Positions 16,102 to 16,116 of a DNA stretch of 16,116 nucleotides are shown piece after piece (the first letter of the stretch is position 1; every line of letters starts with the position of its first letter). The notes under the pieces are model-generated. The model had not been told where the DNA came from. It saw only the letters and a program-made list of their open reading frames with translations, and made no database searches. The DNA lies in the NCBI GenBank assembly GCA_050114795.1, contig JASFRS010000044.1, positions 1 to 16,116 of the forward strand, written 5' to 3'. This stretch comes from JASFRS01 sp050114795. Lineage in GTDB: Bacteria; Pseudomonadota; Alphaproteobacteria; Sphingomonadales; CAKZYD01. The position numbers and the translations under genes are program-made.

Positions 16102-16116
16102 TAAAGACTCTAGCGA
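16102..16116 (-). promoter_or_regulatory. GANTC-containing element, copy 2, upstream of prsK
   Basis: TAAAGACTCTAGCGA at the window end matches 4642-4656 at 14 of 15 positions. The centre AAGACTC is again flanked by a short dyad (CTA ... TAG, 16101-16113) and contains a GANTC site. It stops 29 bases before the proposed prsK start at 16072, nearly the same distance as copy 1 from its gene. The window ends here, so more of the element may lie beyond. Confidence 0.4.

Noticed and set aside
1..16116. Mobile elements, CRISPR arrays, tRNA or rRNA genes.
   Set aside because: No transposase, integrase, regularly spaced repeat array or RNA gene signature was seen; the window is filled with polysaccharide-locus genes.

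Overview
This window is part of an exosortase A (XrtA)/PEP-CTERM-type exopolysaccharide locus of a Gram-negative bacterium. The diagnostic genes are a cut-off exosortase A system-associated hydrolase 1, an exosortase A-associated O-glycosylation ligase (Wzy/WaaL-like), and the regulatory and TPR trio prsK-prsR-prsT. Protein style, moderate GC by eye and a repeated GANTC-containing element suggest an alphaproteobacterium, but that placement is tentative. The exosortase itself, the polysaccharide export genes and any PEP-CTERM substrate are not in the window. They probably lie upstream of position 1 or elsewhere in the genome.

Layout from left to right. On the + strand are the 3' part of the hydrolase (2-595) and the O-glycosylation ligase (769-2100), with a possible 43-residue membrane protein antisense between them. 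On the - strand follow two overlapping family-4 glycosyltransferases (4611 down to 2108, joined by an ATGA overlap). A roughly 200-base divergent intergenic region (4612-4808) then leads on the + strand to a four-helix membrane protein with a long coiled-coil tail (4809-6338). Everything further right is on the - strand: prsK, prsR, prsT, a fused Gfo/Idh/MocA-SDR enzyme and a third family-4 glycosyltransferase, whose stop overlaps that of the coiled-coil gene. No stretch without a gene exceeds 300 bases.

How it works together (partly inference). Three cytoplasmic glycosyltransferases and a dual-domain sugar-modifying enzyme would build a repeat unit. The membrane ligase would polymerise it or attach it to protein. 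PrsT, a large periplasmic TPR protein, would support the export/sorting machinery. The membrane histidine kinase PrsK would phosphorylate PrsR, a sigma-54 activator. A plausible sigma-54 promoter lies just upstream of prsT.

The main points for a second look are these. First, a 15-base element matched at 14 of 15 positions lies about 30 bases upstream of two different genes and contains a GANTC (CcrM-type) site. Second, prsK has no canonical start codon at the place where its conserved N-terminal helix requires one. Third, the coiled-coil membrane protein has a MotA/ZorA-like layout but no visible MotB/ZorB partner. Fourth, there is the dehydrogenase-epimerase fusion.
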